Origin: Leifsonia xyli
Lineage (GTDB): Bacteria; Actinomycetota; Actinomycetes; Actinomycetales; Microbacteriaceae
Assembly: GCA_001647635.1 (NCBI GenBank)
Contig: CP014761.1
Span: forward strand, 2,604,001-2,668,000
Length of the DNA stretch: 64,000 nt
Direction: 5' to 3'
The notes under the pieces: model-generated
What the model was told of the DNA's origin: nothing
The model's database searches: none
Seen by the model: the letters and a program-made list of their open reading frames with translations, nothing else
Shown here: positions 1 to 8,859 of the stretch, piece after piece
How positions within the stretch are numbered: position 1 is the first letter of the stretch
Layout: each line of letters opens with the position of its first letter
Program-made: the position numbers and the translations under genes

Positions 1-333
1 GTGCCCGAGTCGCAGCTGGATGCGCTGAGCACGATCTCCGGCTCCGGCCCCGCCTACGTGTTCCTCCTGATGGAGGCGCTGACCGAGGCCGCCGTGCAGA
101 AGGGCTTCACCCCCGAGCAGGCGGCGACGCTCGTCAACGGCACCTTCCTCGGCGCCTCCCAGCTGCTCGTCTCCTCCGGCGAGGACCCGGCCGAGCTCCG
201 CCGCCGCGTCACGAGCCCCAACGGCACCACCGAGCGCGCCATCGCCGTCCTCACCGACGCCGACCTCCCGGCCCTCTTCGCCCGAGCCACCGACGCCGCC
301 CTGGCCCGCGCCCGCGAACTGGCCGCCGGCTGA
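1..333 (+). CDS. proC: Pyrroline-5-carboxylate reductase, C-terminal part (cut by window edge)
   Basis: Last step of proline synthesis: NAD(P)H reduction of 1-pyrroline-5-carboxylate. Only the C-terminal dimerisation domain is present (110 residues read in this frame; the whole enzyme is about 270). The conserved block SGSGPAYVF near residues 13-21 and the VTSPNGTTE motif near residues 70-78 are typical of the family. The first in-window codon is GTG, but the gene certainly starts upstream of the window. In mycobacteria proC is followed by an Xis-like HTH gene and bS22; here the same two genes follow after an inserted K+ transport/ArsR block. Confidence 0.95.
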   Translation: MPESQLDALSTISGSGPAYVFLLMEALTEAAVQKGFTPEQAATLVNGTFLGASQLLVSSGEDPAELRRRVTSPNGTTERAIAVLTDADLPALFARATDAALARARELAAG

Positions 334-347
334 CCGAAGACGCGCCG

Positions 348-1019
348 TCAGGACTCGAGGGCGGCGAAGCGCTCGATGTCGGCGGAGGCGCCGGAGACGA
401 TGACGAGGTCGTGGTCGGTGACGACGGTGTCGGCCGTCGCGTAGGTGAAGGGGCGGCCTGGCGGCTTGACGCCGACGACCGTGATGTTGTGCTTCGAGCG
501 CACGCCCGACTGGCCGAGGGGCAGGCCGCGGATCGGCTTCGGCGGGTACATCTTGACCAGCGCGAAGTCGTCGTCGAACTCGATGAAGTCGAGCATCCGC
601 CCCGAGACCAGGTGGGCGACGCGCTCGCCGGCCTCCGCCTCCGGGTAGATGACGTGGTTGGCGCCGATCCGCTCCAGGATGGTGCCGTGCGACCGCGAGA
701 TCGCCTTCGCCCAGATCTGCGGCACCTTCAGGTCGACGAGGTTGGCCGTGATGAGGACGCTGGACTCGATCGACGACCCGACGGCGACGACGGCGATGGA
801 GAAGTCCTCCGCGCCGATCTGCCGGAGTCCCTCGATGGACCGCGCATCCGCCTGAACCGCGTGCGTCACTCGATCCGCCCACTTCTGCACGAGTCCGGCG
901 TCCGTGTCGATGGCGAGCACCTCGCGCCCGAGCCGGTCGAGCTCCCCGGCGGTCGCCGCACCGAAGCGGCCGAGGCCGATGATGAGGACGGGCGCGTTGT
1001 GCTTGATCCGGTCAACCAA
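348..1019 (-). CDS. Single-domain RCK (TrkA/KtrA-type) K+ channel regulatory subunit
   Basis: Cytoplasmic nucleotide-binding subunit that gates a TrkH/KtrB-type potassium transporter. The 223-residue length matches KtrA/CeoB (one RCK_N plus one RCK_C domain), not the double-length E. coli TrkA. A Rossmann GLGRFG motif lies at residues 15-20, followed by an acidic residue at the end of the second strand (AIDTD). The TTG start lies inside the last codons of the upstream trkH-like gene, an 8-base overlap that indicates translational coupling. Confidence 0.9.
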   Translation of the reverse strand: MVDRIKHNAPVLIIGLGRFGAATAGELDRLGREVLAIDTDAGLVQKWADRVTHAVQADARSIEGLRQIGAEDFSIAVVAVGSSIESSVLITANLVDLKVPQIWAKAISRSHGTILERIGANHVIYPEAEAGERVAHLVSGRMLDFIEFDDDFALVKMYPPKPIRGLPLGQSGVRSKHNITVVGVKPPGRPFTYATADTVVTDHDLVIVSGASADIERFAALES

Positions 1020-2448
1020 CGAGCGGCCTCTCCTCGGGGTTCGTGTAGAGCTGCCGGCGCTGGCTCTGCGCCAGGGCGGCGGCGAGTGTCACTGTACCAA
1101 CGCGTCCGCAGAACATCGTGGCGGCCATGATGTAGATGCCGGCATCCGGGAGCTTGGCGGTCAGACCGGTCGACAGGCCGCAGGTGGCGAAGCCGGAGAT
1201 GACGTCGAACAGCACGTGATCCAGCGGCGCCTTCGTGATCTGCAGGATGAGGATGGTCGAGACCGCCACGATGGTCGCACCCCACAGGGCGACCGCGACA
1301 GACAGCCGCAGCACGTCGATCGGGATGCGGCGGCGGAACGCGTCCATCGAATCCACTCCTCGGGCCTCGGCGAAAGCGGCCAGGAAGAGGACGGCCAGCG
1401 TCGTCACCTTGATGCCGCCCGCAGTGGATGCGGACCCGCCGCCGATGAACATGAGCATGTCGGTGACGAGCAGGCTCGACCCGTGCAGGTCGTCGATCGG
1501 GATGGTCGAGAAGCCTCCCGATCTGGCCATGGTCGAGAGGAAGAACGACTGGAAGACGGTGTGCCCGGCATCCAGCTGCCCGAACGTCTTCGGGTTGTCG
1601 TATTCGAGGATGATGTACAGCGCAGCGCCCGCGACCAGCAGGATCACGGAGGTCAGGAGCGTCAGCTTGACGTGGATGGACCACTTGCGCCGCTTCTTCC
1701 GGAGATTGGATGCGATGGCCAGGATGACCGGGAAGCCGATCGCGCCGAGGAACACGCCGACCATCAGCGCCGACAGGAACCAGTAGTCGGTCGCGAAGGC
1801 GTCGATGCCCTCGGCGTTGGGCGTGAAGCCGGTGTTCGTGAACGCCATGGCGGAGTAGTAGAACGACTCCCAGGCGGCCGTGCCGACGTCGATGCCGGCG
1901 ATCAGCATCCGCGGGAAGAGCAGCAGCGCGACGCCCGCCTCGATGACGACCATGCTCAGCGCCACTGTGGTCAGCAGCTTGCCGACCTCGCCCAGCCGGA
2001 CGGCCTGGCCCTCGGCGACCGGCCCGGCGTGCACGCGCAGCGGGTTGCTGTCGCTGGCGGCCATCAGCTTGGCGCGCAGGCCGAGCTTGCGCGAGACGAT
2101 CAGGCCCAGGATGGAGGCCATCGTCAGCACGCCGACCGCGCCGATCTGCACGCCGAGATAGACGAGGATGTGCCCGAAGTAGGACCAGTGCGTCGCCATG
2201 TCGACCGTCGAGAGCCCGGTGACGCAGATGACCGACATCGCGGTGAACAGCGAGTCCGCGAGCGGCGTCCACGTCCCGTCGGCGGAGGAGATGGGCAGCG
2301 AGAACAGCAGCGTGAAGACCAGGATCAGCGCTGCGAACACGACGATCGCGAACCGGGAAGGGCTGCGCGCCGCGAAGCCGTTGACGGCGGCGCGGACCGG
2401 TCCGACGGACGCCAGGGTGCCGCCACGGACCGCCCGAGTGGTGCTCAT
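1012..2448 (-). CDS. TrkH/KtrB-family potassium uptake membrane protein
   Basis: Integral-membrane K+ translocating subunit, 478 residues with many hydrophobic segments. It partners the RCK protein encoded immediately downstream. The pore-loop-like stretches contain the usual G-containing selectivity positions (for example VTGLSTVD, NTGFTP, SGGFST, TCGLSTG), four repeats as in the family. The frame extends further upstream, but the ATG at 2448 has a good ribosome site (GGAAGGA) about 8 bases before it and begins a normal N-terminus, so I chose it. The gene is divergent from the ArsR gene. Confidence 0.92.
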   Translation of the reverse strand: MSTTRAVRGGTLASVGPVRAAVNGFAARSPSRFAIVVFAALILVFTLLFSLPISSADGTWTPLADSLFTAMSVICVTGLSTVDMATHWSYFGHILVYLGVQIGAVGVLTMASILGLIVSRKLGLRAKLMAASDSNPLRVHAGPVAEGQAVRLGEVGKLLTTVALSMVVIEAGVALLLFPRMLIAGIDVGTAAWESFYYSAMAFTNTGFTPNAEGIDAFATDYWFLSALMVGVFLGAIGFPVILAIASNLRKKRRKWSIHVKLTLLTSVILLVAGAALYIILEYDNPKTFGQLDAGHTVFQSFFLSTMARSGGFSTIPIDDLHGSSLLVTDMLMFIGGGSASTAGGIKVTTLAVLFLAAFAEARGVDSMDAFRRRIPIDVLRLSVAVALWGATIVAVSTILILQITKAPLDHVLFDVISGFATCGLSTGLTAKLPDAGIYIMAATMFCGRVGTVTLAAALAQSQRRQLYTNPEERPLVG

Positions 2449-2530
2449 GTCGCGTCCTTCCCGTCGTTTCCTGTTCGGGGGCGGGCTTCGGACATGGTAC
2501 TGCGCCGGGGGAATGACTAGCCTGGGGAAC

Positions 2531-2956
2531 ATGGCCGACATCTTCGACGTGATCGCCGACCCGACGCGGCGCGAGATCCTGCGCGTGCTTCTCGACCGCA
2601 GTTCGGATGCGACGCATGCCGCAGGCGATATATCCGTCTCGGAGATCGTGGCGACCCTCGAACTCAGCCAGCCGACCGTGTCCAAGCACCTCAAAGTGCT
2701 GCGCGAGGCGGGACTGGTGGCCGTGCGCGAGGAGGGCCAGCACCGCTACTACCGCCTCGACTCCCGCCCCCTGGAGTCGGTCGAGGACTGGATCATTCCG
2801 TTCACGGCATCCGACGACGACCTGGAGCTCAGCGTCCGGCTGGCGCAGGAGACTCGCGACTTCGCGAGCTCGGTCGGCAAGGTGCTCGCCGACACCCGGC
2901 ACCGCGTCTCGTCGGCGACCGAGCGCGTGACGCCGAAGAAGTGGCGCAGGGACTGA
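2531..2956 (+). CDS. ArsR-family winged-helix transcriptional regulator
   Basis: 141-residue DNA-binding protein. The start MADIFDVIADPTRREIL and the recognition helix region ELSQPTVSKHLKVLREAGLV (about residues 45-65) are classic ArsR/SmtB winged helix. No cysteine metal-binding CxC motif is visible, so metal sensing is not supported. It is divergent from the K+ transport operon, with about 80 bases between, and could regulate it, but no operator was recognised. Confidence 0.88.
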   Translation: MADIFDVIADPTRREILRVLLDRSSDATHAAGDISVSEIVATLELSQPTVSKHLKVLREAGLVAVREEGQHRYYRLDSRPLESVEDWIIPFTASDDDLELSVRLAQETRDFASSVGKVLADTRHRVSSATERVTPKKWRRD

Positions 2957-2993
2957 CCCGTCCGGGTACCATGGCGGTCAGGAAAGGGACACG

Positions 2994-3206
2994 ATGGCAC
3001 ACGATCTGAAGGATGTGCGCTTCTTGACGGTCGCCGAGGTGGCCGACATGATGCGCGTCTCCCGCATGACCGTCTATCGCATGGTCCACGCGGGCGAGCT
3101 GCCGGCCATCCGCTTCGGGCGCTCGTTCCGCGTTCCGGAGTCCGCGGTCGAGCACCTGCTGCAGACGGCCGCCGTCCACGAGGGCGGCGTCGCGGACTTG
3201 GCGTGA
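2994..3206 (+). CDS. Small excisionase-type HTH protein
   Basis: A 70-residue protein that is essentially one MerR/Xis-like helix-turn-helix (LTVAEVADMMRVSRMTVYRM, then GELPAIRFGRSFRVPESAVE). A ribosome site AGGAAAGG lies 8 bases before the ATG. In actinobacteria, including Mycobacterium, such a protein lies between proC and the bS22 gene, as here. It is a conserved chromosomal regulator rather than a phage excisionase; its target is not known to me. Confidence 0.85.
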   Translation: MAHDLKDVRFLTVAEVADMMRVSRMTVYRMVHAGELPAIRFGRSFRVPESAVEHLLQTAAVHEGGVADLA

Positions 3207-3276
3207 CGTCGGGTAGACTGTCACTTCGTGTCGCCGCGCGCCCCGCGGCATGCCCCTGATTCTTTGTGAGGTCCAC

Positions 3277-3375
3277 GTGGGTTCCGTTATCAAGAAGCGT
3301 CGCAAGCGTATGGCGAAGAAGAAGCACCGCAAGCTTCTTCGCAAGACGCGCCACCAGCGTCGCAACAAGAAGTAG
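3277..3375 (+). CDS. Small basic ribosomal protein bS22 (AURKAIP1/COX24 domain)
   Basis: A 32-residue, extremely Lys/Arg-rich protein (starts MGSVIKKRRKRMAKKKHRKL). It is nearly identical in pattern to the 33-residue bS22 found on the mycobacterial 30S subunit near the decoding centre, and to the mitochondrial COX24/AURKAIP1 domain. The GTG start is preceded by GTGAGG. It is easily missed because of its size; the proC-HTH-bS22 order supports the call. A terminator follows directly. Confidence 0.92.
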   Translation: MGSVIKKRRKRMAKKKHRKLLRKTRHQRRNKK

Positions 3376-3393
3376 GCCTCCGGCCTGCAGCTC

Positions 3394-3424
3394 AAGCGTC
3401 GGTCCGATCGGCCCGGCGCTTTTT
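3394..3424 (+). terminator. Rho-independent terminator after bS22
   Basis: A GC-rich hairpin with AAGCG/CGCTT outer arms around a CGGnCCGATCGGnCCG core ends in a T run (CGCTTTTT). It lies 18 bases after the bS22 stop. Confidence 0.8.
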
Positions 3425-3467
3425 GCTGTGCTCGGCGGTTGACCTGTCGTGTGCTTAGAGTGGGGAC

Positions 3468-3734
3468 GTGTCCACCGTCTCCGTGACCCTCATCGGCAAA
3501 CCGGGCTGCCACCTCTGCGACGACGCGAGGGAGGTCATCCGCGGCGTGATCGCCGACCTGCCGGACGGTGAGCCCGAGGTCGGCGTCGAGGAGCGCGACA
3601 TTTTGCAGGATGCGGAGCTCTACGAGAAGTACGTGGAGGAGATCCCCGTCGTGCTCATCGAGGGCCGAGTCCACACCTACTGGCGCGTGGACCCCACCCG
3701 GCTGCGGAGCGCCCTGCTGGACGCTGCCTCCTGA
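3468..3734 (+). CDS. Glutaredoxin-like thioredoxin-fold protein (DUF836 type)
   Basis: An 88-residue protein with a CHLC redox motif at residues 14-17 after a beta strand (VTLIGKPGCHLC) and a cis-proline region EIPVVLIEG near residues 57-65, i.e. the thioredoxin fold. Actinobacterial members are conserved single-domain proteins of uncertain substrate. The GTG start at 3468 gives the normal N-terminus. Convergent with the GntR pair. Confidence 0.85.
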   Translation: MSTVSVTLIGKPGCHLCDDAREVIRGVIADLPDGEPEVGVEERDILQDAELYEKYVEEIPVVLIEGRVHTYWRVDPTRLRSALLDAAS

Positions 3735-3738
3735 CCGC

Positions 3739-4440
3739 TCAGAAGACGGGCGTGTGCTCGATGTCGGCGTCGCGGCGGCGGTAGTCGTCGAGGAACTGCT
3801 TCAGCGGCGCCCGATAGAGCGCCTTGACCAGGTCGCCCGCCTTCGCGCCGTCGCGGTCCTTCGCGGCTGCCGCGATACCCGCCAGCGCGTCGGCGAGGTC
3901 GTCGACGCCGAACGGGATCTGCCACGCGGAGATGTAGCGCAGCAGCTGCGGACTGAGCCCCTCGCTCATGGAGACGAGCACGGCGTTGTCGCCGGCGCGC
4001 TCCAGTTCGAGGAAGAAGTCGTTGAACGCGTGGCCGAGGCCGGGGAGGTCGCGGGACTTCGCGGCCTTGCGCACCGCCTTCTGCGCCTTGTCGAGCTTCG
4101 TCACCACGGCGGTGTCGAGCGTCGGGACGATCGTGCGCGCCGCGTGCTCGTGCAGCAGGCCGGTGGCGTAGATGGCCTCGTCGATCGCCTTGAGGTCGAT
4201 GGGCGCGACCCGCGTGTAGCGGTTCGGAGCCATCTCGACGAGGCCGATGTCGGCGAGCTTCATCAGGGCCTCGCGGATGGGCGTGCGCGAAACACCGAGC
4301 CACGCGGTCAGCTTCTCGTCGAGCAGCGTCTCACCCGGTTCGAGGGTGCCGTCGAGGATGCCGTCGTAGAGACGCGTGTAAACGACGTCGCGCAGCAGCC
4401 GGCGCTCGACGGGGGCGGTGTCGTTCGCGGGCAGCGGCAT
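3739..4440 (-). CDS. GntR-family transcriptional regulator (FCD-like), copy 2 of a tandem pair
   Basis: 233 residues: an N-terminal winged helix (about 15-80; includes VSRTPIREALMKLADIGLVE) and an all-helical C-terminal domain resembling FCD effector domains. Its start ATG overlaps the stop of the neighbouring paralogue by one base (TGATG), so the two are co-translated. Effector and targets are unknown. Confidence 0.88.
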   Translation of the reverse strand: MPLPANDTAPVERRLLRDVVYTRLYDGILDGTLEPGETLLDEKLTAWLGVSRTPIREALMKLADIGLVEMAPNRYTRVAPIDLKAIDEAIYATGLLHEHAARTIVPTLDTAVVTKLDKAQKAVRKAAKSRDLPGLGHAFNDFFLELERAGDNAVLVSMSEGLSPQLLRYISAWQIPFGVDDLADALAGIAAAAKDRDGAKAGDLVKALYRAPLKQFLDDYRRRDADIEHTPVF

Positions 4441-5108
4441 CAGCGGCTCTCCTTCTGGGATGCGGCGAACTCGTCGGCGAGGGTGGCCAGCGCCGCGTCG
4501 AACAGCTCGGTGGCGGCACGGCCGGCCTTGTCGGCCTTGCCCGCCGTGGCCGCGTCGACGAGGGCCTTCACGGACGGCCGGGCCTTCTGGAAGGCGGCAT
4601 CGGACGGGGCGGCGTTGAGCGCACGCTGCACCTCGGGCAGGTGGCGCTTGAGGAGCCGCGCGACGGTGCCGTTGTCGAGGCGCCGGACGAAGACGCCGAG
4701 GAAGCCGTCGGCCGACAGCCCGGTGCGCACGACGGCGGCGGCGTCGCCGTCTGCGGCCGTCGCCAGCTCGTTGCGGTCCGCGTCGGTCAGCAGCGGAGTC
4801 GCATCCCGGACCACACCGGCGACGAGCACGCCGACGGTGGCGACGAGGTCGCGGAGCCGCTCAGGCTCGATCGGGGTGACGCGCGTGCGGCGCTGCGGGA
4901 GGATCTCGACCAGCCCCATCGTGGCGAGCTGATTGAGGGCTTCGCGGACGGGGGTGCGCGAGACACCGACCCATCGCTCGATCTCGGCGTCGTAGAGCTG
5001 TTCGCCGGGGAGGAGGTCGCCGTCGACGATCGCGTCGAGGAGGCGCACGAAGACTTCGTCGCGGATGAGCCGCCGGGGGCTGGCGGCTCCGGTCACGGGC
5101 ACGGGCAT
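4440..5108 (-). CDS. GntR-family transcriptional regulator (FCD-like), copy 1 of a tandem pair
   Basis: 222 residues with the same architecture as its downstream neighbour (wHTH with VSRTPVREALNQLATMGLVE, then a helical domain). The two proteins align along much of their length, so they arose by tandem duplication. First gene of the two-gene operon; divergent from menF. Confidence 0.88.
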   Translation of the reverse strand: MPVPVTGAASPRRLIRDEVFVRLLDAIVDGDLLPGEQLYDAEIERWVGVSRTPVREALNQLATMGLVEILPQRRTRVTPIEPERLRDLVATVGVLVAGVVRDATPLLTDADRNELATAADGDAAAVVRTGLSADGFLGVFVRRLDNGTVARLLKRHLPEVQRALNAAPSDAAFQKARPSVKALVDAATAGKADKAGRAATELFDAALATLADEFAASQKESR

Positions 5109-5229
5109 AAATGAATGTTACATCCCGGTCGTTCACGTCGGGCGCTGATGTACCGAGTGTCGAAAGCGTGCATCGCATGCACATCCTTCCCCCATCGGGC
5201 GCTCAGTCCGGCGGGCGTAGGCTGGTCCA

Positions 5230-6492
5230 GTGAGATCAGCCCCGACCGCTCGGCGGGAGACTGGCGTGACGGTCCTCGAGGCCGAGACCGCACCCCTCGA
5301 TGACGTCCGCCAGCTCATCCCCTTCCTCGATTCCCGCACGCCGCTGCTGTGGCTGCGCAAGGGAGAGGGGATGGCCGGCATCGGCGAGGTGCTCCGGCTG
5401 GAGTTCACAGGACCCGACCGCATCGAGCAGGCCTCGGCCGCCTGGCGCGAGGTCGCCGCGGCGGCGATCGTCGACGACGCGGTCCGCACACCGGGCACCG
5501 GCCTCGTGGCCTTCGGCACGTTCGCGTTCGACGACGAGAGCTCGGCGACCAGCACGCTGATCGTGCCCGAGGTCGTCATCGGGCGTCGCGGCAGCCGCAG
5601 CTGGATCACGCGCATCCGCCGAGCCGGCGACACGGCGGAGCCGGTGCTGCCGCGCCCGAGCGCCTTCGGCGACGAGTACCGCCTCAGCCTGCTGCCGGGT
5701 CGGCTCGGCGGCGAGGGCTACCGGGCGGCCGTGGCGGCGGCGGTCGAGCGCATCCGCGAGGACGACCTCTCGAAGGTGGTGCTGGCCCGCGACCTGCGCG
5801 GCCACCTGCCCGTCGAATCCGATCTGCGGCGCGCGCTCGTCGACCTCGCCCTCGGCTACCCGGACTGCTGGACCTTCGCGGTCGACGGGCTCGTCGGCTC
5901 GTCGCCCGAGACGCTCGTGCGCGTGCACCACGGGACGGTCACGGCCCGCGTGCTCGCCGGCACCATCTCGCGTGGAGCGGACGCGGCACGGGATGCGGCC
6001 GCGGCGGCCGAGCTCGTCGCCAGCGCCAAAGACCAGGGGGAGCACCGCTACGCCGTCACCAGCGTGATGGATGCGCTGCGCCCGCACAGCGCCGATCTCG
6101 CCGCGAGCGACGAGCCGTTCACCCTCAAGCTGCCGAACCTCTGGCACCTGGCCACCGACATCGCCGGAATGCTGAGCGACGGGTCCAGCTCCCTCGACCT
6201 CGCCGCGGCGCTGCACCCGACCGCCGCGGTCGCGGGCACTCCGCGCACCGAGGCGCTCGCCCTCATCCGCGAGCTGGAGCCGTTCGACCGCGGCCGCTAC
6301 GCCGGTCCGGTCGGCTGGGTCGGCGGTGACGGGGACGGCGAGTGGGCGATCGCGCTCCGCTGCGCCCAGGTCGACGCGAACGGCGACCTCACGGCGTACG
6401 CGGGAGCGGGCATCGTCGCGGATTCGGATCCCGACCGCGAACTCGCCGAGACCACGATGAAGTTCCGGCCGATCGTGGAGGCGTTCGGCTAG
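5230..6492 (+). CDS. menF: Isochorismate synthase (menaquinone pathway)
   Basis: Converts chorismate to isochorismate, the entry to menaquinone synthesis. 420 residues with the chorismate-binding domain in the C-terminal two thirds: KVVLARDL, SSPETLVRV, TARVLAGTISRG, a KDQGEHRYAV block and HPTAAVAGTPR followed by the GRYAGPVGWVGG loop. No siderophore genes are adjacent, and two other menaquinone genes lie 2-4 kb downstream on the same strand, so menF fits better than entC/dhbC. The start is GTG at 5230; an in-frame GTG at 5266 is possible. Confidence 0.9.
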   Translation: MRSAPTARRETGVTVLEAETAPLDDVRQLIPFLDSRTPLLWLRKGEGMAGIGEVLRLEFTGPDRIEQASAAWREVAAAAIVDDAVRTPGTGLVAFGTFAFDDESSATSTLIVPEVVIGRRGSRSWITRIRRAGDTAEPVLPRPSAFGDEYRLSLLPGRLGGEGYRAAVAAAVERIREDDLSKVVLARDLRGHLPVESDLRRALVDLALGYPDCWTFAVDGLVGSSPETLVRVHHGTVTARVLAGTISRGADAARDAAAAAELVASAKDQGEHRYAVTSVMDALRPHSADLAASDEPFTLKLPNLWHLATDIAGMLSDGSSSLDLAAALHPTAAVAGTPRTEALALIRELEPFDRGRYAGPVGWVGGDGDGEWAIALRCAQVDANGDLTAYAGAGIVADSDPDRELAETTMKFRPIVEAFG

Positions 6493-7347
6493 TCAGGACT
6501 CCGCGAGACGGCGCAGCTGCTCCTGCACGTCGTAGTCGGGCTTCGGCCATTCCAGGTTGAGGTCGGACAGGGCCCGGATGAGCAGCTGCTGCACCGCCGC
6601 GCGGGCGTACCACTTCTTGTCGGCGGGCACCACGAACCACGGCGCGTAGGCCGACGTGGTCCGATCGAGCGCCACCTGGTACGCCTCCTGGTAGTCGTCC
6701 CAGAGCAGGCGCTCGTCGACGTCGGCCGGGTTGAACTTCCAGTATTTGTCGGGGCGCTCCAGCCGCGAGGCGAGACGCTTCTTCTGCTCGTCCTTGCCGA
6801 GGTGGAGCATCACCTTGATCACCGTGGTGCCGGACTGCGCCAGCTCCTTCTCGAAGGCGTTGATCGCGCCGTAGCGGCGTTCCAGCTCCTCCGGCGGGGC
6901 CAGCTGGCGGACCCGGCCGATGAGGACATCCTCGTAGTGCGACCGGTCGAACACGCCGACCTGGCCCGCCGCGGGCACCTCCCGCCACACACGCCAGAGG
7001 AAGTCGTGCGCGAGCTCCTCCGGGGCCGGCTTGCCGAATCCCGCGTAGTGCACGCCGCCCGGGTTCATCGAGCCGATGACGTGGGACACGATGCCGCCCT
7101 TGCCCGCGGTGTCCATGGCCTGCAGGACGAGCAGGACGGAACGCGGCTCGCCCTCCCTCCCGCAGGCGAACAGCAGTTCCTGAAGATCGGCCAGCCGTGC
7201 GGCGTCCTGCGCGAGAACCCTCTCGCCGTCCTTCTTGTCCCCACGGAACCCGGGCGTCGCGTCCGTCGGCTGGTCGGCCAGCCGGAAGCCTGGCGTGACC
7301 CGCAGCAAGTCGTAGGGATCGTCGGTCCAGTTCGTGTCGTCGCCCAT
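6493..7347 (-). CDS. ppk2: Polyphosphate kinase 2 family protein
   Basis: PPK2-type phosphotransferase (polyphosphate:nucleotide), 284 residues. The Walker A-like loop AMDTAGKGG is at about residues 77-85 and the Walker B-like FDRSHYED at about 133-140, with basic lid residues after (KKRLASRLERPDKYWKF). The length is that of single-domain class I/III enzymes; substrate (AMP, ADP or GDP) cannot be assigned by eye. Convergent with menF: the two genes abut with no gap. Confidence 0.9.
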   Translation of the reverse strand: MGDDTNWTDDPYDLLRVTPGFRLADQPTDATPGFRGDKKDGERVLAQDAARLADLQELLFACGREGEPRSVLLVLQAMDTAGKGGIVSHVIGSMNPGGVHYAGFGKPAPEELAHDFLWRVWREVPAAGQVGVFDRSHYEDVLIGRVRQLAPPEELERRYGAINAFEKELAQSGTTVIKVMLHLGKDEQKKRLASRLERPDKYWKFNPADVDERLLWDDYQEAYQVALDRTTSAYAPWFVVPADKKWYARAAVQQLLIRALSDLNLEWPKPDYDVQEQLRRLAES

Positions 7348-7473
7348 CGCCGCCTCCTCGTCGCCGGGACGCCCATGGTAGACCCGTCGCGACCGCTGTG
7401 GCCCGGCCGAAAATGCCCGCTAGCCGAGCGCACCTGCGCCGCACTACGGTGTGCGCGATGAGAGGGGCCTCTA

Positions 7474-7860
7474 ATGGACACGTTCTGGAGTGTGTTTCTG
7501 TACACCTTCTGGATCTTCGCGTTCGTCGCGTTCCTGATGCTGCTGTTCCTGGTGCTGGTGGACCTGTTCCGCGACCCGTCGCTGAACGGCTGGTGGAAGG
7601 CGCTGTGGGTGATCTTCCTGGTGTTCTTCCCCGTGCTCGCGGTGCTCGTCTACCTGATCGCGCGCGGGCGCGGGATGGCGGAGCGGAACATGGCGCGCAA
7701 CGCGACGGTGCCCGAGGACGACAGCTGGGGCCAGAACCCGACGCCTTCCGCGACGCCGGCTTCCGACATCCAGCAGGCGCAGACGCTGCTCGACCAGGGG
7801 GTCATCAGCAAGGGCGAGTTCGACGCGTTGCGCGCGAAGGCGCTGGGGCAGCGGTTCTGA
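7474..7860 (+). CDS. Membrane protein with PLDc_N-like and SHOCT domains
   Basis: 128 residues. Two transmembrane helices (about 4-28 and 40-62) separated by DLFRDPSLNGWWKALW, the pattern of the phospholipase-D-nuclease N-terminal domain, then a linker and a C-terminal SHOCT helix-hairpin (QQAQTLLDQGVISKGEFDALRAKAL, about 101-125). No catalytic PLD part is present. Function unknown; such proteins are common in actinobacteria. Confidence 0.8.
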   Translation: MDTFWSVFLYTFWIFAFVAFLMLLFLVLVDLFRDPSLNGWWKALWVIFLVFFPVLAVLVYLIARGRGMAERNMARNATVPEDDSWGQNPTPSATPASDIQQAQTLLDQGVISKGEFDALRAKALGQRF

Positions 7861-7923
7861 GCGTTCGGCGTGCGTTCGGGGCCCTGACTGCAACGGTCCG
7901 ACGCCGCAGCCTAAGCTGGTGGG

Positions 7924-8859
7924 GTGAGTAAGGCCGACCTCAGCAAGCAGCCCGCCCAGGTCGCCGCCATGTTCGACCAGGTGTCGACGCGCTACGACCG
8001 GACCAACGCCGTCCTGTCGGTGGGCAATGCGGCGCTGTGGCGCGTGGCGACGACCCGTGCCGTCGACCCGCGCGCCGGCGAGACGATCCTCGACGTGGCG
8101 GCCGGAACGGGCACGTCGAGCGCGTCGCTCGCCCGCAACGGCGCCTCGGTCGTCGCCGCCGACTTCTCCGAGGGGATGATCGAGGTCGGTCGGCAGCGTC
8201 AGGCGGACAACCCGTTCGTCCGGTTCGTCCAGGCCGACGCCACGGCGTTGCCGTTCGAGGACGACTCGTTCGACGCCGTGACGATCTCGTTCGGCCTCCG
8301 CAACATCGTCGACCCGAAGAAGGCGCTCGCCGAGTTCTACCGCGTGGTCAAGCCCGGCGGCCGCGTCGTCGTGTGCGAGTTCTCCCAGCCTCCTCTCTCG
8401 CCGGTTCGTGCCGGGTACTCGGCGTACCTCAAGTACGGGATGCCCGTGCTCGCGCGCGTGGCCAGCTCGAACCCGGCTGCGTACGAGTACTTGATGGAGT
8501 CGATCCAGGCCTGGCCCGACCAGCGCGCGCTCGCGGCCTGGCTGCGTGAGGCGGGCTTCGAGCGCGTGGCGTACCGCAACCTGACGGCCGGCATCGTGGC
8601 GCTGCACCGCGGCTTCAAGCCGGAGCGTCCGGTCGTGGTGGAGGAGACCCCCGCGAAGCCGAAGGCGGCCGCGAAGCCGAAGCCCAAGGCCGCACCCAAG
8701 GCGCCCGCCGCGAAGCCCACGCCGGCTGCAAAGCCCGCTCCCGCCGCGAAGCCGAAGGCCGCGCCGAAGCCGAAGCCGAAGCCGAAGGCCGACCCGGCAT
8801 CCGGCGCGTCCGCCGGTTCCGAATCCTCTGCGTCCACCGTCCCGTCCGAGGGGGAGTAG
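7924..8859 (+). CDS. menG: Demethylmenaquinone methyltransferase with a long Lys/Pro/Ala tail
   Basis: Final methylation in menaquinone synthesis (UbiE/MenG family). The SAM-binding motif ILDVAAGTGT is at about residues 55-64, with the family motifs DAVTISFGLRNIVD and PGGRVVVCEFSQP. The enzyme proper ends near residue 240; about 70 further residues are almost only K, P, A and S, a disordered extension absent from standard members. The stop codon overlaps the GTG start of the polyprenyl synthase by one base, coupling head-group and side-chain enzymes. Confidence 0.93.
   Translation: MSKADLSKQPAQVAAMFDQVSTRYDRTNAVLSVGNAALWRVATTRAVDPRAGETILDVAAGTGTSSASLARNGASVVAADFSEGMIEVGRQRQADNPFVRFVQADATALPFEDDSFDAVTISFGLRNIVDPKKALAEFYRVVKPGGRVVVCEFSQPPLSPVRAGYSAYLKYGMPVLARVASSNPAAYEYLMESIQAWPDQRALAAWLREAGFERVAYRNLTAGIVALHRGFKPERPVVVEETPAKPKAAAKPKPKAAPKAPAAKPTPAAKPAPAAKPKAAPKPKPKPKADPASGASAGSESSASTVPSEGE

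Noticed and set aside
866-2902. Long minus-strand open frame (678 codons) across the TrkH gene
   Set aside because: Rich in R, G, P and H with no domain; it is the shifted-frame shadow of trkH and arsR in high-GC DNA.
8640-8840. Lys/Pro/Ala repeats in menG as a CRISPR- or VNTR-like array
   Set aside because: Repeats are short, irregular and in frame; simple low-complexity coding sequence.
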